A stretch of DNA of 41,720 nucleotides from Myxococcales bacterium (GCA_029862185.1 JAOTXX010000034.1:1-41720), one strand, 5' to 3'; counted from the stretch's first letter, positions 7,797 to 16,577 are shown. Notes: generated from the sequence alone by a model not told the origin. A program made the numbers and translations.

Positions 7797-8348
7797 ATGT
7801 CTACCTTCGTCCTAAAGATCCAGGACCTCGACGAGGCCGGGAAGGATTGGAACTTTGCCATCGGCACGGATTGGTTGGCGTCCGCGCTTGCCGACACTGA
7901 GCTGAGCGCCGGGGCACAGGACGGCCGGCTGACCGTGCATGCGCAGCGAACGGGCATGGATGTGCTCGTTCAGGCGCACGTCGAGGCGGAGCTCGCCGCG
8001 ACCTGTGCGCGTTGCCTGGCCGACGTTCCAATCACCGTCGACCTACCGCTCACCGGACTATTCAGTCCGGAGCACATGCGCCCGCACGGGAGCGATGAGA
8101 TCGACGTTCAGTTGCACGAAGTCAATCGGGATTACTTCGGCGGAGCCGAGGTCGTGTTGGACCCGATGGTACGCGAGTATTTGCTGCTCGAAGCGCCCAT
8201 GAAACCGCTCTGCTCCGATGCATGCGAGGGAATCGCAATTCCGGATCATCTTCGGCCGCCTGCCGAGGTCTTTGGGGATGCGGCGCCCGATTCGCGCTTC
8301 GCTCCCCTACTCAAACTCAAAGAAGCACTTACGAAGAACGAGGAATGA
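7797..8348 (+). CDS. YceD/DUF177 family protein
   Basis: 183 residues from the ATG at 7797; the frame is open 48 bases further upstream, but that part overlaps the inverted repeat and does not look coding. The family signature is the CARCL stretch in TCARCLADVP followed by an acidic beta-rich region and a C-x-D-A-C pair (CSDACEG). DUF177 proteins almost always sit directly before rpmF, as here (4-base gap), and in E. coli YceD has been linked to 23S rRNA or ribosome biogenesis. This is the first gene of the operon. No strong ribosome-binding site is visible before this ATG. Confidence 0.85.
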   Translation: MSTFVLKIQDLDEAGKDWNFAIGTDWLASALADTELSAGAQDGRLTVHAQRTGMDVLVQAHVEAELAATCARCLADVPITVDLPLTGLFSPEHMRPHGSDEIDVQLHEVNRDYFGGAEVVLDPMVREYLLLEAPMKPLCSDACEGIAIPDHLRPPAEVFGDAAPDSRFAPLLKLKEALTKNEE

Positions 8349-8352
8349 TTCC

Positions 8353-8547
8353 GTGGCAGTACCGAAACGCAGAACCAGCCCGATGAAGCGCGACCAGCGG
8401 CGCGCCAATCACGACAAAGTCACCGCCCCGAACGTGAGCGCATGCCCCAACTGCGGTGATGTGATGCTTCCGCACCGGGCGTGCCCAGCCTGCGGCTTCT
8501 ACAAGGGCCGGCAGGTGATCAAGGGCAAGAACGAAGAGCTCGAGTAG
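8353..8547 (+). CDS. rpmF: 50S ribosomal protein L32
   Basis: 64 residues from a GTG at 8353, reading VAVPKRRTSPMKRDQRRANH, the typical basic L32 N-terminus. A zinc-ribbon follows: CPNCG and CPACG, the Cys4 (zinc-binding) form. The AGGA at 8341-8344, eight bases before the GTG and overlapping the end of the YceD gene, fixes the start. It is a structural protein of the large ribosomal subunit. fabG starts 3 bases after its stop. Confidence 0.96.
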   Translation: MAVPKRRTSPMKRDQRRANHDKVTAPNVSACPNCGDVMLPHRACPACGFYKGRQVIKGKNEELE

Positions 8548-8550
8548 CTC

Positions 8551-9297
8551 GTGTTCGATCTGGCCGGGAAAATCGCCATCGTGACTGGGGGGTCACGAGG
8601 CATCGGCCGGGCGACCAGCATTGCACTCGCGCAGGCCGGCGCCCTCGTCCTCGTCAACTACCGCTCGAACGAAGAGGCTGCACGGGAGACCGTGCGGCTC
8701 ATCGAAGAGGCCGACGGGCAAGCTGAGGCCGTCGCCTTCGATGTTGCTGACCCCGATTCAGTAGACCGAAGCATCAAAGAGGCCGTGAGGCGTCACGGGC
8801 GAATCGACATTCTCGTCAACAACGCTGGAATCTCGATCGACCAGTTGTTGTTGAGAGTGTCTGCGAAGGACCTCGAGATGACGTGGGCGACGAATGTGAA
8901 TGGAGCGGTGTACTGCGCAAAGGCTTGCATCCTCCCGATGATGAAGAAGCGCTGGGGGCGCATCATCAACCTTTCGAGCGTGGTGGCGGAGTCCGGCAAC
9001 GCCGGCCAGGCGGTCTATTCCTCGTCGAAGGCGGCTCTCTTGGGCCTCACGCGCTCGCTCGCTCGAGAATACGCCTCTCGGGGGATCACGGTGAACGCCG
9101 TGGCCCCGGGCTTCATCGAGACCGATATGACTGCAGATCTGCCGCCGGCAGCCAGGCAGGGTATCGTGGATCAGACGCCGTTGGGCCGAATTGGTCGTCC
9201 CGAAGAGGTCGCCGCTGCAGTTGTGTTTTTGGCAAGCGAGGAAGCGGGCTATATCACCGGGCAAGTCGTCCGGGTCAACGGAGGCATGCACGTCTAG
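8551..9297 (+). CDS. fabG: 3-oxoacyl-[ACP] reductase
   Basis: 248 residues, GTG start, a short-chain dehydrogenase of the usual FabG length. It reduces beta-ketoacyl-ACP with NADPH in fatty-acid elongation. Visible: the cofactor motif TGGSRGIG, NNAG, the catalytic triad S143, Y156 and K160, and the C-terminal GQVVRVNGGMHV. It sits between rpmF and acpP. In many bacteria plsX, fabH and fabD lie between rpmF and fabG; here fabG follows rpmF directly. Confidence 0.95.
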   Translation: MFDLAGKIAIVTGGSRGIGRATSIALAQAGALVLVNYRSNEEAARETVRLIEEADGQAEAVAFDVADPDSVDRSIKEAVRRHGRIDILVNNAGISIDQLLLRVSAKDLEMTWATNVNGAVYCAKACILPMMKKRWGRIINLSSVVAESGNAGQAVYSSSKAALLGLTRSLAREYASRGITVNAVAPGFIETDMTADLPPAARQGIVDQTPLGRIGRPEEVAAAVVFLASEEAGYITGQVVRVNGGMHV

Positions 9298-9320
9298 GGC
9301 GCGCATGACGGAGGAAGCAG

Positions 9321-9554
9321 ATGGACATCGCGGAGAAGGTCAAAGAAATTGTGTCGGACAAGCTCGACGTCGACGGGGCCGACATTCAAGAAGGGCAAGA
9401 CTTCATCGAAGACCTGAAGGCCGACTCACTCGCGATCGTCGAAGTGGTGTTGGCCCTCGAGGAGCAGTTCGAGATCGAGATCCCGGACGAGGACACGGAG
9501 AAAATCAAAACCGTCCGCGACGCGATCGAATACATCAAGGCGCACAAGGGCTAG
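9321..9554 (+). CDS. acpP: Acyl carrier protein
   Basis: 77 residues, acidic. It carries growing acyl chains on a phosphopantetheine arm attached to Ser36 in the motif [15 protein letters not shown]. The more usual sequence is DSLDTVE; Ala-Ile replaces Asp-Thr here, while the Asp-Ser-Leu core is intact. A strong GGAGGA lies five bases before the ATG, matching the high expression expected of ACP. It lies between fabG and fabF. Confidence 0.95.
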   Translation: MDIAEKVKEIVSDKLDVDGADIQEGQDFIEDLKADSLAIVEVVLALEEQFEIEIPDEDTEKIKTVRDAIEYIKAHKG

Positions 9555-9587
9555 CAGTCCACTGCGCCCCCTTCACAGGGCGGGTTG

Positions 9588-10826
9588 ATGCGGCGAGTAG
9601 TCATCACAGGCTTGGGCACCGTAAGCCCGTGCGGCGCGGATGTCGCGACCACTTGGAAAAGCGTTTCTGAGGGGCGGAGTGGCATCGCGCGCATCACCGG
9701 ATTTGACCCGAGCGACTTCGCTTCGCGGATCGGGGGCGAGTGCACGGACTTCGATCCGCTCCAGTACATGCCCAAGCGCCGCCTCCGTGAAGCCGCGCGA
9801 TTCATTCAACTCGCCATTGCGGCAAGCGCACAGGCGATTAAGAGCTCGGGCTTCAGTCCGAGCGATGAAGACAAGGAGCGGGTCGGCACGTTTATCGGCG
9901 TGGGCTTCTGCGGGCTCGAGGTCTTCGAGGACACCTGCAAGACTCTCTTCGACAAGGGGCCGCGCCGGGTATCGCCGTACTTCATCCCCTCGGTGATTTC
10001 CAATCTTGCGCCCGGCCAGGTCACCCTGGACTGGGGGTTCAAGGGGCCTAGCTACACGCACACGAGCGCCTGCGCGTCGGGCGCGCATGCGATCGGGGAT
10101 GCGTTTCGCTGGATTCAGCGAGGCGAAATCGACGCTGCCATTGCGGGTGGCGCCGAGGCTGCGGTGACGCCAATCGGCGTGGCCGGGTTCACCTCGATGC
10201 GCGCGCTGTCGCGGCGCAACGACGAGCCCGAGCTTGCGAGCCGCCCCTTCGACGCCGATCGGGATGGCTTCGTGATCGCCGAGGGCGCCGGCGTGCTGCT
10301 CCTCGAAGAGCGCGAGGCTGCGATGGCGCGCGGCGCCGAGATCATTGCTGAGATCGTCGGCTACGGCGCGACGTCGGATGCGCACCACATGGTGCAACCC
10401 GCGCCGGAGGCCGAAGGCGCGCAGCGCGCGATGAAGCTCGCACTGGCCGACGCCAAGCTCAATCCGGCCGACATCGACTACATCAACGCGCACGGGACTT
10501 CGACACCGCAGGGCGACGTCGGGGAGCTTCAAGCGATACGCAAGGTCTTTGGTGCGCATGCCAGCGATGGGCTCGCCGTTTCGAGCACCAAGAGCATGAG
10601 CGGGCACTTGCTCGGTGCGGCAGGTGGGCTCGAGCCGGTTCTGTGCGCGCTCTCGATGCGCGATGGCCTCTTGCCGCCGACCATCAACCTGGTCAAGCCC
10701 GACCCGGAGGCAGACGGGATGAACTTGGTGCCCAACGAGGCGCAGGAGCGACCGATTCGCGCCCTGATGAACAACTCGTTCGGCTTCGGCGGTACCAATT
10801 GCGCCCTCGTGCTAAAGGCCCCTTAG
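9588..10826 (+). CDS. fabF: 3-oxoacyl-[ACP] synthase II
   Basis: 412 residues from the ATG at 9588 (a TTG one codon earlier is possible). It condenses malonyl-ACP with acyl-ACP in the elongation cycle. The catalytic triad is C162 (SACASG), H302 (INAHGTSTPQGD) and H340 (SMSGHLLGAAGG), the spacing of FabF. The C-terminus has the NNSFGFGGTN signature. It follows acpP by 33 bases and is followed by rpiB after 2 bases, so rpiB is likely co-transcribed. Confidence 0.95.
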   Translation: MRRVVITGLGTVSPCGADVATTWKSVSEGRSGIARITGFDPSDFASRIGGECTDFDPLQYMPKRRLREAARFIQLAIAASAQAIKSSGFSPSDEDKERVGTFIGVGFCGLEVFEDTCKTLFDKGPRRVSPYFIPSVISNLAPGQVTLDWGFKGPSYTHTSACASGAHAIGDAFRWIQRGEIDAAIAGGAEAAVTPIGVAGFTSMRALSRRNDEPELASRPFDADRDGFVIAEGAGVLLLEEREAAMARGAEIIAEIVGYGATSDAHHMVQPAPEAEGAQRAMKLALADAKLNPADIDYINAHGTSTPQGDVGELQAIRKVFGAHASDGLAVSSTKSMSGHLLGAAGGLEPVLCALSMRDGLLPPTINLVKPDPEADGMNLVPNEAQERPIRALMNNSFGFGGTNCALVLKAP

Positions 10827-10828
10827 CC

Positions 10829-11266
10829 ATGGCCAAGACTCTCATCGTCGGTTCGGATCACGCAGGCTTGGAGCTCAAGCGCGAGCTGTCGGCCGTGGCC
10901 TCCGAGCTTGGTTACGAAGTCGTCGACCTCGGCACGAACAGCAGCGATTCCACGGACTACCCGGACTACGCGCACCGGGTCGCAAGCGCCGTGGCGCGCG
11001 GGGATGGGCTTGGGCTACTGGTTTGTGGCACGGGAATCGGGATGTCGATGGCGGCCAATCGTCACGCGGGGGTGCGAGCAGCGCTCTGCGGGGACGTCTT
11101 CAGCGCGTCGATGAGCCGGCAGCACAACGACGCCAACCTTCTTTGCGTCGGCGCGCGGGTCGTCGGACCGGGCCTTGCCGGGGCAATCCTCAAGGCCTTC
11201 TTGAGCCACGGCTTCGAAGGCGGCCGCCACGAGCGCCGCGTCAAAAAGATCGAACCTTCTTCATGA
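10829..11266 (+). CDS. rpiB: Ribose-5-phosphate isomerase B
   Basis: 145 residues from the ATG at 10829. It interconverts ribose-5-phosphate and ribulose-5-phosphate in the pentose-phosphate pathway. Visible motifs are GSDHAG near the N-terminus, CGTGIGMSMAANR (active-site Cys and anion-binding loop), and the conserved SRQHNDANLLCVGARVVG. The start lies 2 bases after the fabF stop. The stop overlaps the next gene in an ATGA arrangement. Confidence 0.94.
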   Translation: MAKTLIVGSDHAGLELKRELSAVASELGYEVVDLGTNSSDSTDYPDYAHRVASAVARGDGLGLLVCGTGIGMSMAANRHAGVRAALCGDVFSASMSRQHNDANLLCVGARVVGPGLAGAILKAFLSHGFEGGRHERRVKKIEPSS

Positions 11267-11457
11267 AGGTCGAGCAGGACGAACGCTTTCGAGAGCAACG
11301 AGAACGATTTCGGCTCAAATGGAACTGCGAGGATTGCGTCTTGTTCGATCCGGCGAGAGGCTGTGCGCACGGCTTTCCGACGCACCGGCATCGGAAGTCG
11401 CGCTACGATGATTCGAGTGCCGCGCTGCTGTTCTGCAAAGACTTCGAGCTGACTTAG
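11263..11457 (+). CDS. Small Cys-containing protein of unknown function
   Basis: 64 residues. The ATG overlaps the rpiB stop codon (ATGA), so it is probably translated by coupling and is the last gene of the fatty-acid/rpiB operon. After a charged helix (residues 1-19) comes NCEDCVLFDPARGCAHGFPT and near the end FCKDFEL. The four Cys (22, 25, 34, 58) and nearby His could bind zinc or an iron-sulfur cluster. I do not recognise the family. The operon fusion and dense conserved-type residues make it a credible real gene. Confidence 0.7.
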   Translation: MKVEQDERFREQRERFRLKWNCEDCVLFDPARGCAHGFPTHRHRKSRYDDSSAALLFCKDFELT

Positions 11458-11534
11458 CTGCGCCGGAGCCGATTGGAGAGCGGCTATGCGACCGATTGTT
11501 GGTGATCCGCAGAGCCTCGCCCTAGGCTTGCGTC

Positions 11535-13025
11535 ATGGGTTGGTTTGACCTGCATGCTTGTTTGCGCCTCAGCGCTGTCTTGCTTTGCATGGCCGCATGC
11601 CAAGATGGGGGCACCTGTAACCGTGGCGGCACGGAGCAGCCGGGCGCAGCAGCAGAGCCAGAGGTCTTTGGCAACATGGGCGGCGGCATCTACGAGGTCA
11701 TCCCCCGCGGTCCGTTTCACCTAGACGAAGCCTTGAAAAACCAGGCGCCGGAGCCTGCAACGGCGACACCCAAAGGGCCTACGGTGGTCTTGGCTGTGCT
11801 CGACACGGTTCGAGCGGATCACACCTCGCTCTGTGGATACCCGCGCAAGACCACGCCTTACCTCGAGTCGCTGAAGGAGCGCGGCGCGGTGCATAGCTGC
11901 CGCGCCTATACGCCTGGGGACTGGAGTCTGCCAACGCACGCTAGTTACTTCACGGGCGTCTCTGTCGCGCGGCACGGCGCCCACTACGCCCACGACGCCA
12001 AGGACGAGAGCGGAGAGCGCATACGTTCGCTCTATGTCTATCCGCTTCGCGAGGATGTGCGCACCTTGGCCGAAGACATGCGAGACCGCGGCTATCAGAC
12101 CGTGCTCGTGAGCGACAACGGGCTCCTCGGCGAGGCCGGTTTGCAGCGCGGGTTTTCGGTGATCGCAACACGCCCGAGGAAACACGACCCACGGGCCGAC
12201 TGGGTTCCGCCCACGCTCCAACGTGTCCTCGCACAGGACGTCGACCCTTCGAAGCCATTGTTTCTCGTCCTGAACTACCTTCAGGCACACGACCCCTGGG
12301 TCGCACCCGACCGAAAGTTGGGTTGGGACCTGCTCGAACCGCAAATGGTGCCTGCGGACTTCAAGACGGGTTTCAGTCTCTATTTGCGAAACAGCTTGGA
12401 TCCAGGCGACGAGGGCCGACTGCGCCGTCAACTCACCGACCTCTACGACTATGGCGTCTATCGCGAGGATCAGGCTTTGCAGCGCTCGCTCTCGATGCTC
12501 GAACGCACGGGTTGGTTCCGAGCGGGTTATCGAATCGGCATTACGGCGGACCACGGCGAGATGCTCATGGAGCACGGCATGTGGCGGCACCTCTTCGTCT
12601 ACGAGGGTAACGCCCGCGTTCCGTTCCTGTACTGGACCGACGGCGATTCGCCTGCGCTCCCCGAGCCGCTCCCGGCCATCGCCGTGCACTCCCTGTTGCG
12701 CAACGGCAGGCTTCCCGATCCCATGCCGGCGGTGGAGTTGGTTGCGATTCCAAACCCCGATGCAGGACGGCGGAAAGGACCCGGTTCGATGCCGGCGGCG
12801 GCCATGTGGTTTGGCGATGAGAAGCTCGTCTGGATTGGCGGGACATACATGCGGATCGATCTCGCCGCGGATCCCGACGAGCTTGCGCCGAAGCCCCTCG
12901 GCCATCACCCCAAACGCGCAGAGCTCGAGGCTCTGGTTGCGGCGATCGAGGCCGGAAAGAACCGGCGGGGAGAGGTAGACCCCGCCGTGGTCGAGCAACT
13001 CCGGGCGCTCGGCTACGTGGAGTGA
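11535..13025 (+). CDS. Sulfatase-like hydrolase, predicted lipoprotein
   Basis: 496 residues. The N-terminus is a lipoprotein signal, LSAVLLCMAAC, with C22 as the probable lipid-modified residue, so the enzyme should be anchored to the envelope. The sulfatase fold carries VLDTVRAD (D90), the nucleophile region WSLPTHASYFTG and ITADHGE (D339, H340). Ser131 occupies the position of the catalytic Cys in C-x-P-S-R, and His replaces Arg. Some sulfatases mature a Ser to formylglycine, but the Arg loss argues for a different mechanism. The C-terminus EQLRALGYVE repeats the tail of the protein at 1-1596. The last 13 bases overlap the convergent P450 gene. Confidence 0.85.
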   Translation: MGWFDLHACLRLSAVLLCMAACQDGGTCNRGGTEQPGAAAEPEVFGNMGGGIYEVIPRGPFHLDEALKNQAPEPATATPKGPTVVLAVLDTVRADHTSLCGYPRKTTPYLESLKERGAVHSCRAYTPGDWSLPTHASYFTGVSVARHGAHYAHDAKDESGERIRSLYVYPLREDVRTLAEDMRDRGYQTVLVSDNGLLGEAGLQRGFSVIATRPRKHDPRADWVPPTLQRVLAQDVDPSKPLFLVLNYLQAHDPWVAPDRKLGWDLLEPQMVPADFKTGFSLYLRNSLDPGDEGRLRRQLTDLYDYGVYREDQALQRSLSMLERTGWFRAGYRIGITADHGEMLMEHGMWRHLFVYEGNARVPFLYWTDGDSPALPEPLPAIAVHSLLRNGRLPDPMPAVELVAIPNPDAGRRKGPGSMPAAAMWFGDEKLVWIGGTYMRIDLAADPDELAPKPLGHHPKRAELEALVAAIEAGKNRRGEVDPAVVEQLRALGYVE

Positions 13026-14395
13026 ACCCGCGACGACGGCTTCGCGGCCCTTGCTGGTTCCGCGCCCCGGGCCACGAGTCGCATTTGCAAGTCCTGCGCC
13101 GCGCGTAGCGTGACCGCGGGTTGGAGCTCGAGTGCCTGACCGGGAAGCAGCTCGAATCGGTATGCGCGGATCAGGGTCGCAAGAACCAGGACCGCTTCCA
13201 TCATGGCGAAGTGGTTGCCGATGCAGATGCGTGGGCCTCCGCCGAAGGGGAAGTACGCGTACTTGTGCATCGACTTCGCACGTTCGGGAAGCCAACGGTC
13301 GGGGTCGAAGCGAAGTGGGTCGGGGAAACACTGCGCGCTTCGGTGCGTGACCCACTGGACGAAGAGCAGGGTGTCGCCCTTCGTAAGGGTGTAGCCACCA
13401 AGCTCGATGTCCTCGAGAAGCTGACGGCCGATCGTGTACACCGGGGGGTAGAGTCGCATCGACTCCTTGATGACTCGCTCGGTGTACCCGAGGCGGTCGT
13501 AGTCGTCGGAAGTCGCGCGACGGTCAGCAAGCAGGTTGGCCGCCTCTTCGTGCACCCGTGCTTCGATCTCGGGATGCTCCGAAAGGAGATAGAGCGTATT
13601 GGCAAGCGCGATTGAGGTGGTTTCATGCCCGGCAAGAAACAGCGTGATGCACTCGTCGCGGAGCTGCTGATCGCTCATGGCAGTGCCATCATCATCTTGC
13701 GCGTGGAGCAGCGCGCTCAAGAGATCGCCCCGGTCCTCGCCGCTCCGCCGACGATCGTCGATGATGCCCGACACGATGCGATCGACGTTTCGGACGGCTT
13801 TTCGAAAACGGAACATTCGAGGTGAGGGCCACCACTGTGGCGGTTGAAATGGGCTCTCGAGCACATCGGAGTAGAAGTCGCTGATGACCTTGAGCGCTGC
13901 GCCGACCTCCCGCGCCGTCCCCCGGACGTCGGCATCGAACAGCGTGCGCCCGACGATGTCGAGGGTCAGCTCCGCCATCGCTTTGTGAATCGGGATCACG
14001 CTCCCGTCGCTCCAGTCGTCGAGGGAACGATGCGCGGCCGCGACCATCGAATCGGCGTAGGTTCGAATCCGGCGCGGGATGAAAGCATGCGCGACCAGCT
14101 TCCGCTGGGTCCGCCAAAGCGCACCTTCGCTCGTCACCAACCCCTGCCCGAGCACACGTGCCAGCTCGTGCGTGAAGCGATCCTTTTGCATGACGCTGTG
14201 GCCCTGGGCCAAGCTCTGCTGAATGAGCTCCGGGTCGAGAACCAAGACGTAGGGTTGGAACAGAATCGGAAGATCGACGAGTGGGCCGTACTTTGCCGCC
14301 GCCGTCATGTACCGGAGCTGGTCGCGCATCATACCACGCAGGTTCCCGAGGCCGAGGCGGTTCGGGGGGCCTGGCGGACGCCGGTGCTTAGGCAT
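13013..14395 (-). CDS. Cytochrome P450
   Basis: 460 residues, the usual bacterial length. A haem-thiolate monooxygenase: the I-helix oxygen-activation motif is FLAGHETTS, the K-helix ExxR is ESMRLYPP, and the haem ligand is C391 in FGGGPRICIGNHFA. There is no membrane anchor. It is the third gene of a minus-strand operon after HMG-CoA lyase and the M18 aminopeptidase, overlapping the latter by 8 bases. No ferredoxin or reductase lies nearby, so electron partners must be encoded elsewhere. The substrate cannot be told; self-sufficiency is excluded by length. Confidence 0.95.
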   Translation of the reverse strand: MPKHRRPPGPPNRLGLGNLRGMMRDQLRYMTAAAKYGPLVDLPILFQPYVLVLDPELIQQSLAQGHSVMQKDRFTHELARVLGQGLVTSEGALWRTQRKLVAHAFIPRRIRTYADSMVAAAHRSLDDWSDGSVIPIHKAMAELTLDIVGRTLFDADVRGTAREVGAALKVISDFYSDVLESPFQPPQWWPSPRMFRFRKAVRNVDRIVSGIIDDRRRSGEDRGDLLSALLHAQDDDGTAMSDQQLRDECITLFLAGHETTSIALANTLYLLSEHPEIEARVHEEAANLLADRRATSDDYDRLGYTERVIKESMRLYPPVYTIGRQLLEDIELGGYTLTKGDTLLFVQWVTHRSAQCFPDPLRFDPDRWLPERAKSMHKYAYFPFGGGPRICIGNHFAMMEAVLVLATLIRAYRFELLPGQALELQPAVTLRAAQDLQMRLVARGAEPARAAKPSSRVHST

Positions 14396-15647
14396 GGAAG
14401 AAGCGCTTCATGACGTCGATCATCTGCGGAACGTCGGAGGCAGCGGCGACTTCTCGGCACGAGTGCATGGAGAGCATCGGGTTGCCGACGTCGACCGTGC
14501 GAATGCCAAGCTCGGCGGCCGTGATCGGGCCGATGGTACTGCCGCATGCGAGGTCGGAGCGCACGACAAAACGCTGCGTGGTCACATGGGCCTCTTTGGC
14601 CCAGCGTTCGAAGCTTGCCCAGCTTTCGCCGTCGGTGGCGTACGACTGATTGACGTTGATTTTCACGACTGGGCCGCCGCCAAGCACGGGTTGGTGCATG
14701 GGTTCGTGGAGGTCGGCGTAGTTCGGGTGAAGGGCGTGGGACATGTCGGCCGAGATCAAGAACGACTTGGCAACGGCGCGGTGGAAACTCTCGGTCGACT
14801 CGCCCGAGAGCCGCTGCAAACAGCTTCGCAAGAAGTCCGAGGCGGCTCCCTGCGCGCTTCGGCTTCCGACCTCTTCATGATCGTACAAGACGATCCCCCG
14901 GCTCATCGCGGCGTCGCGTTCCGCGGCTAGCAGGGCGCTTAGGCCTGCATGACAACTGGCGAGGTTGTCGATGCGACCCGCATGAATGAACTCCCGGCTC
15001 ACGCCGCTTCGCTTGGCCGGCTGCACGTCGTACGCCATCAAGTCCCATCCGATCACGTCCTCGGTCTTGACGTCGCCGAGCTCTTCGGCGATCAACGCGC
15101 GGAGGTTGATTTCTCCCAGCTCGTTCAGGGCGAGGATCGGCGCCATGTGCGTCTGTGAGTTCAGCTTGAGTCCCTCGGTGTTCACCGTGCGGTTCAGATG
15201 AATCGCCAGCGATGGAACCCGCAGGAGCTCGCGCCGAAAGTCGACGAGCCTCGCGCCCCCGTCCGCGAGCGATACCCGCCCAGCGAGCGAGAGGTCGCGG
15301 TCGAGCCAGGTGTGCAACAAGACCCCGCCGTACGGCTCGACGCCAAGCTGCCCGTACCCTGCCTTCTTCAGCTCGGGGTTTGGTTTGACCCGGAGGTTGG
15401 GTGAATCGGTATGCGCGGCGACGAGGTGAAAGCCAGCGTCCCGCGGTGGAGCGCTTCCCATATGAAACGCCGCGACCGACCCGCCGCCGCGGACGACGTA
15501 GACCTTGTCTCCGCCGTCGACTTCCCAGGCCTCCGCTTCGTCGAGGCGGCGATAGCCTTGCGCTTCCAGGCGCGCGACCGTTTCAGCGACCGCGTGGAAC
15601 GGCGTGGGGGAGCGGTTGACGAACTTGAGGAGATCCTGAACTGGCAC
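14388..15647 (-). CDS. M18-family aminopeptidase
   Basis: 419 residues from a GTG at 15647, preceded by AAGGGA. This is a zinc-dependent aspartyl-aminopeptidase type enzyme that removes N-terminal, often acidic, residues from peptides in the cytoplasm. Motifs: HTDSPNLRVKP (first metal His/Asp), DHEEVGSRS (catalytic Glu and metal ligand) and SADMSHALHPNYADLHEP. It lies 9 bases after the HMG-CoA lyase gene and overlaps the P450 start by 8 bases. Confidence 0.93.
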   Translation of the reverse strand: MPVQDLLKFVNRSPTPFHAVAETVARLEAQGYRRLDEAEAWEVDGGDKVYVVRGGGSVAAFHMGSAPPRDAGFHLVAAHTDSPNLRVKPNPELKKAGYGQLGVEPYGGVLLHTWLDRDLSLAGRVSLADGGARLVDFRRELLRVPSLAIHLNRTVNTEGLKLNSQTHMAPILALNELGEINLRALIAEELGDVKTEDVIGWDLMAYDVQPAKRSGVSREFIHAGRIDNLASCHAGLSALLAAERDAAMSRGIVLYDHEEVGSRSAQGAASDFLRSCLQRLSGESTESFHRAVAKSFLISADMSHALHPNYADLHEPMHQPVLGGGPVVKINVNQSYATDGESWASFERWAKEAHVTTQRFVVRSDLACGSTIGPITAAELGIRTVDVGNPMLSMHSCREVAAASDVPQMIDVMKRFFHA

Positions 15648-15656
15648 GTGATTCCC

Positions 15657-16577
15657 TTACTTTGCAAGCGAGCGGACGCCGGCGCGGTGCACTTTGCCCG
15701 GCAGCTCGCGGCCGACGATGGCTTCGGCGACCTGGCCCGCTTGCCAGAGCTTCTCGAGGTCGATTCCGGTTTCGATTCCCATCCCCTCGAGGGTGTACAC
15801 CAGATCCTCAGTCGCGAGGTTGCCGGCCGCGCCTGGCGCGTACGGGCAGCCACCAAGCCCGGCCACCGATGCGTCAAAGGTGGTGATGCCAGCCTGCAAG
15901 CCGACCAAAACGTTGGCGAGCGCGGTGCCTCGGGTGTCGTGCAGATGAAGGGCGATCTGCTCGAGCGGCAGCTCGGCCGCGAAGAGATCGAGGATTTTTT
16001 CGGTTTGAACTGGTGTGCCGACGCCGATCGTGTCGCCGAGCGAAACCTGATAACAGCCCGCACCGAGCAAGTGCTTGGCCAGCTCGAGGCCGCGCTTCGG
16101 GTCGATGTCTCCTTCGTAGGGGCAACCCCACATCGTGGAGACGTAGGCGCGGACGTTCAGCCCGGCTTCGACGGCCGGCCCGATGACCGGTTCGAACGCC
16201 TTGAGCGTTTGCTCGATCGTCTTGTTGACGTTCTTGCTGTTGTGAGTTTCGCTCGCGCTCACGAAGACCGCGATCTCATCGACCTTCGCCGCAAGCGCGC
16301 GATCGAGACCGCGCGCGTTGGGGCAAAGGCCAGCGTAGGTGACGCCCGGACGACGCTCGATCATGCGGCAGACCTCATCCGCATCGACCATTTGGGGGAC
16401 CCACTTCGGTGCCACGAAGCTTCCGACCTCGATCCGGCTGATACCGGCATCGACGAGCGCTTCGATCAGCCTGACCTTCGCATGGGTTGCCACCTGGGCG
16501 CTCTCGTTCTGGAGGCCGTCTCTCGGGGATACCTCGTACACCGATACGCGGCTCGGGAGCTTTGAAGCGGGGGACAT
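15657..16577 (-). CDS. mvaB: Hydroxymethylglutaryl-CoA lyase
   Basis: 306 residues. It splits HMG-CoA to acetoacetate and acetyl-CoA, the last step of leucine breakdown. The HMGL-like TIM barrel is marked by SPRDGLQNE near the N-terminus, the metal-binding HLHDTRGTALAN and the GGCPYAPGAAGN loop with the catalytic Cys. The start is fixed by AGAGGAAAGAT before the ATG. It heads an operon with an M18 peptidase and a P450. A divergent gene starts 97 bases away at 16675. Related acyl-CoA lyases or citramalate-type synthases are less likely given the Cys loop. Confidence 0.93.
   Translation of the reverse strand: MSPASKLPSRVSVYEVSPRDGLQNESAQVATHAKVRLIEALVDAGISRIEVGSFVAPKWVPQMVDADEVCRMIERRPGVTYAGLCPNARGLDRALAAKVDEIAVFVSASETHNSKNVNKTIEQTLKAFEPVIGPAVEAGLNVRAYVSTMWGCPYEGDIDPKRGLELAKHLLGAGCYQVSLGDTIGVGTPVQTEKILDLFAAELPLEQIALHLHDTRGTALANVLVGLQAGITTFDASVAGLGGCPYAPGAAGNLATEDLVYTLEGMGIETGIDLEKLWQAGQVAEAIVGRELPGKVHRAGVRSLAK

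Noticed and set aside
11721-13355. 544-codon antisense frame across the sulfatase-like gene
   Set aside because: Overlaps two well supported genes, Arg/Pro/His-rich composition, no motif.
15411-16565. 384-codon frame antisense to HMG-CoA lyase and M18 peptidase
   Set aside because: Shadow of two enzymes with intact catalytic motifs.
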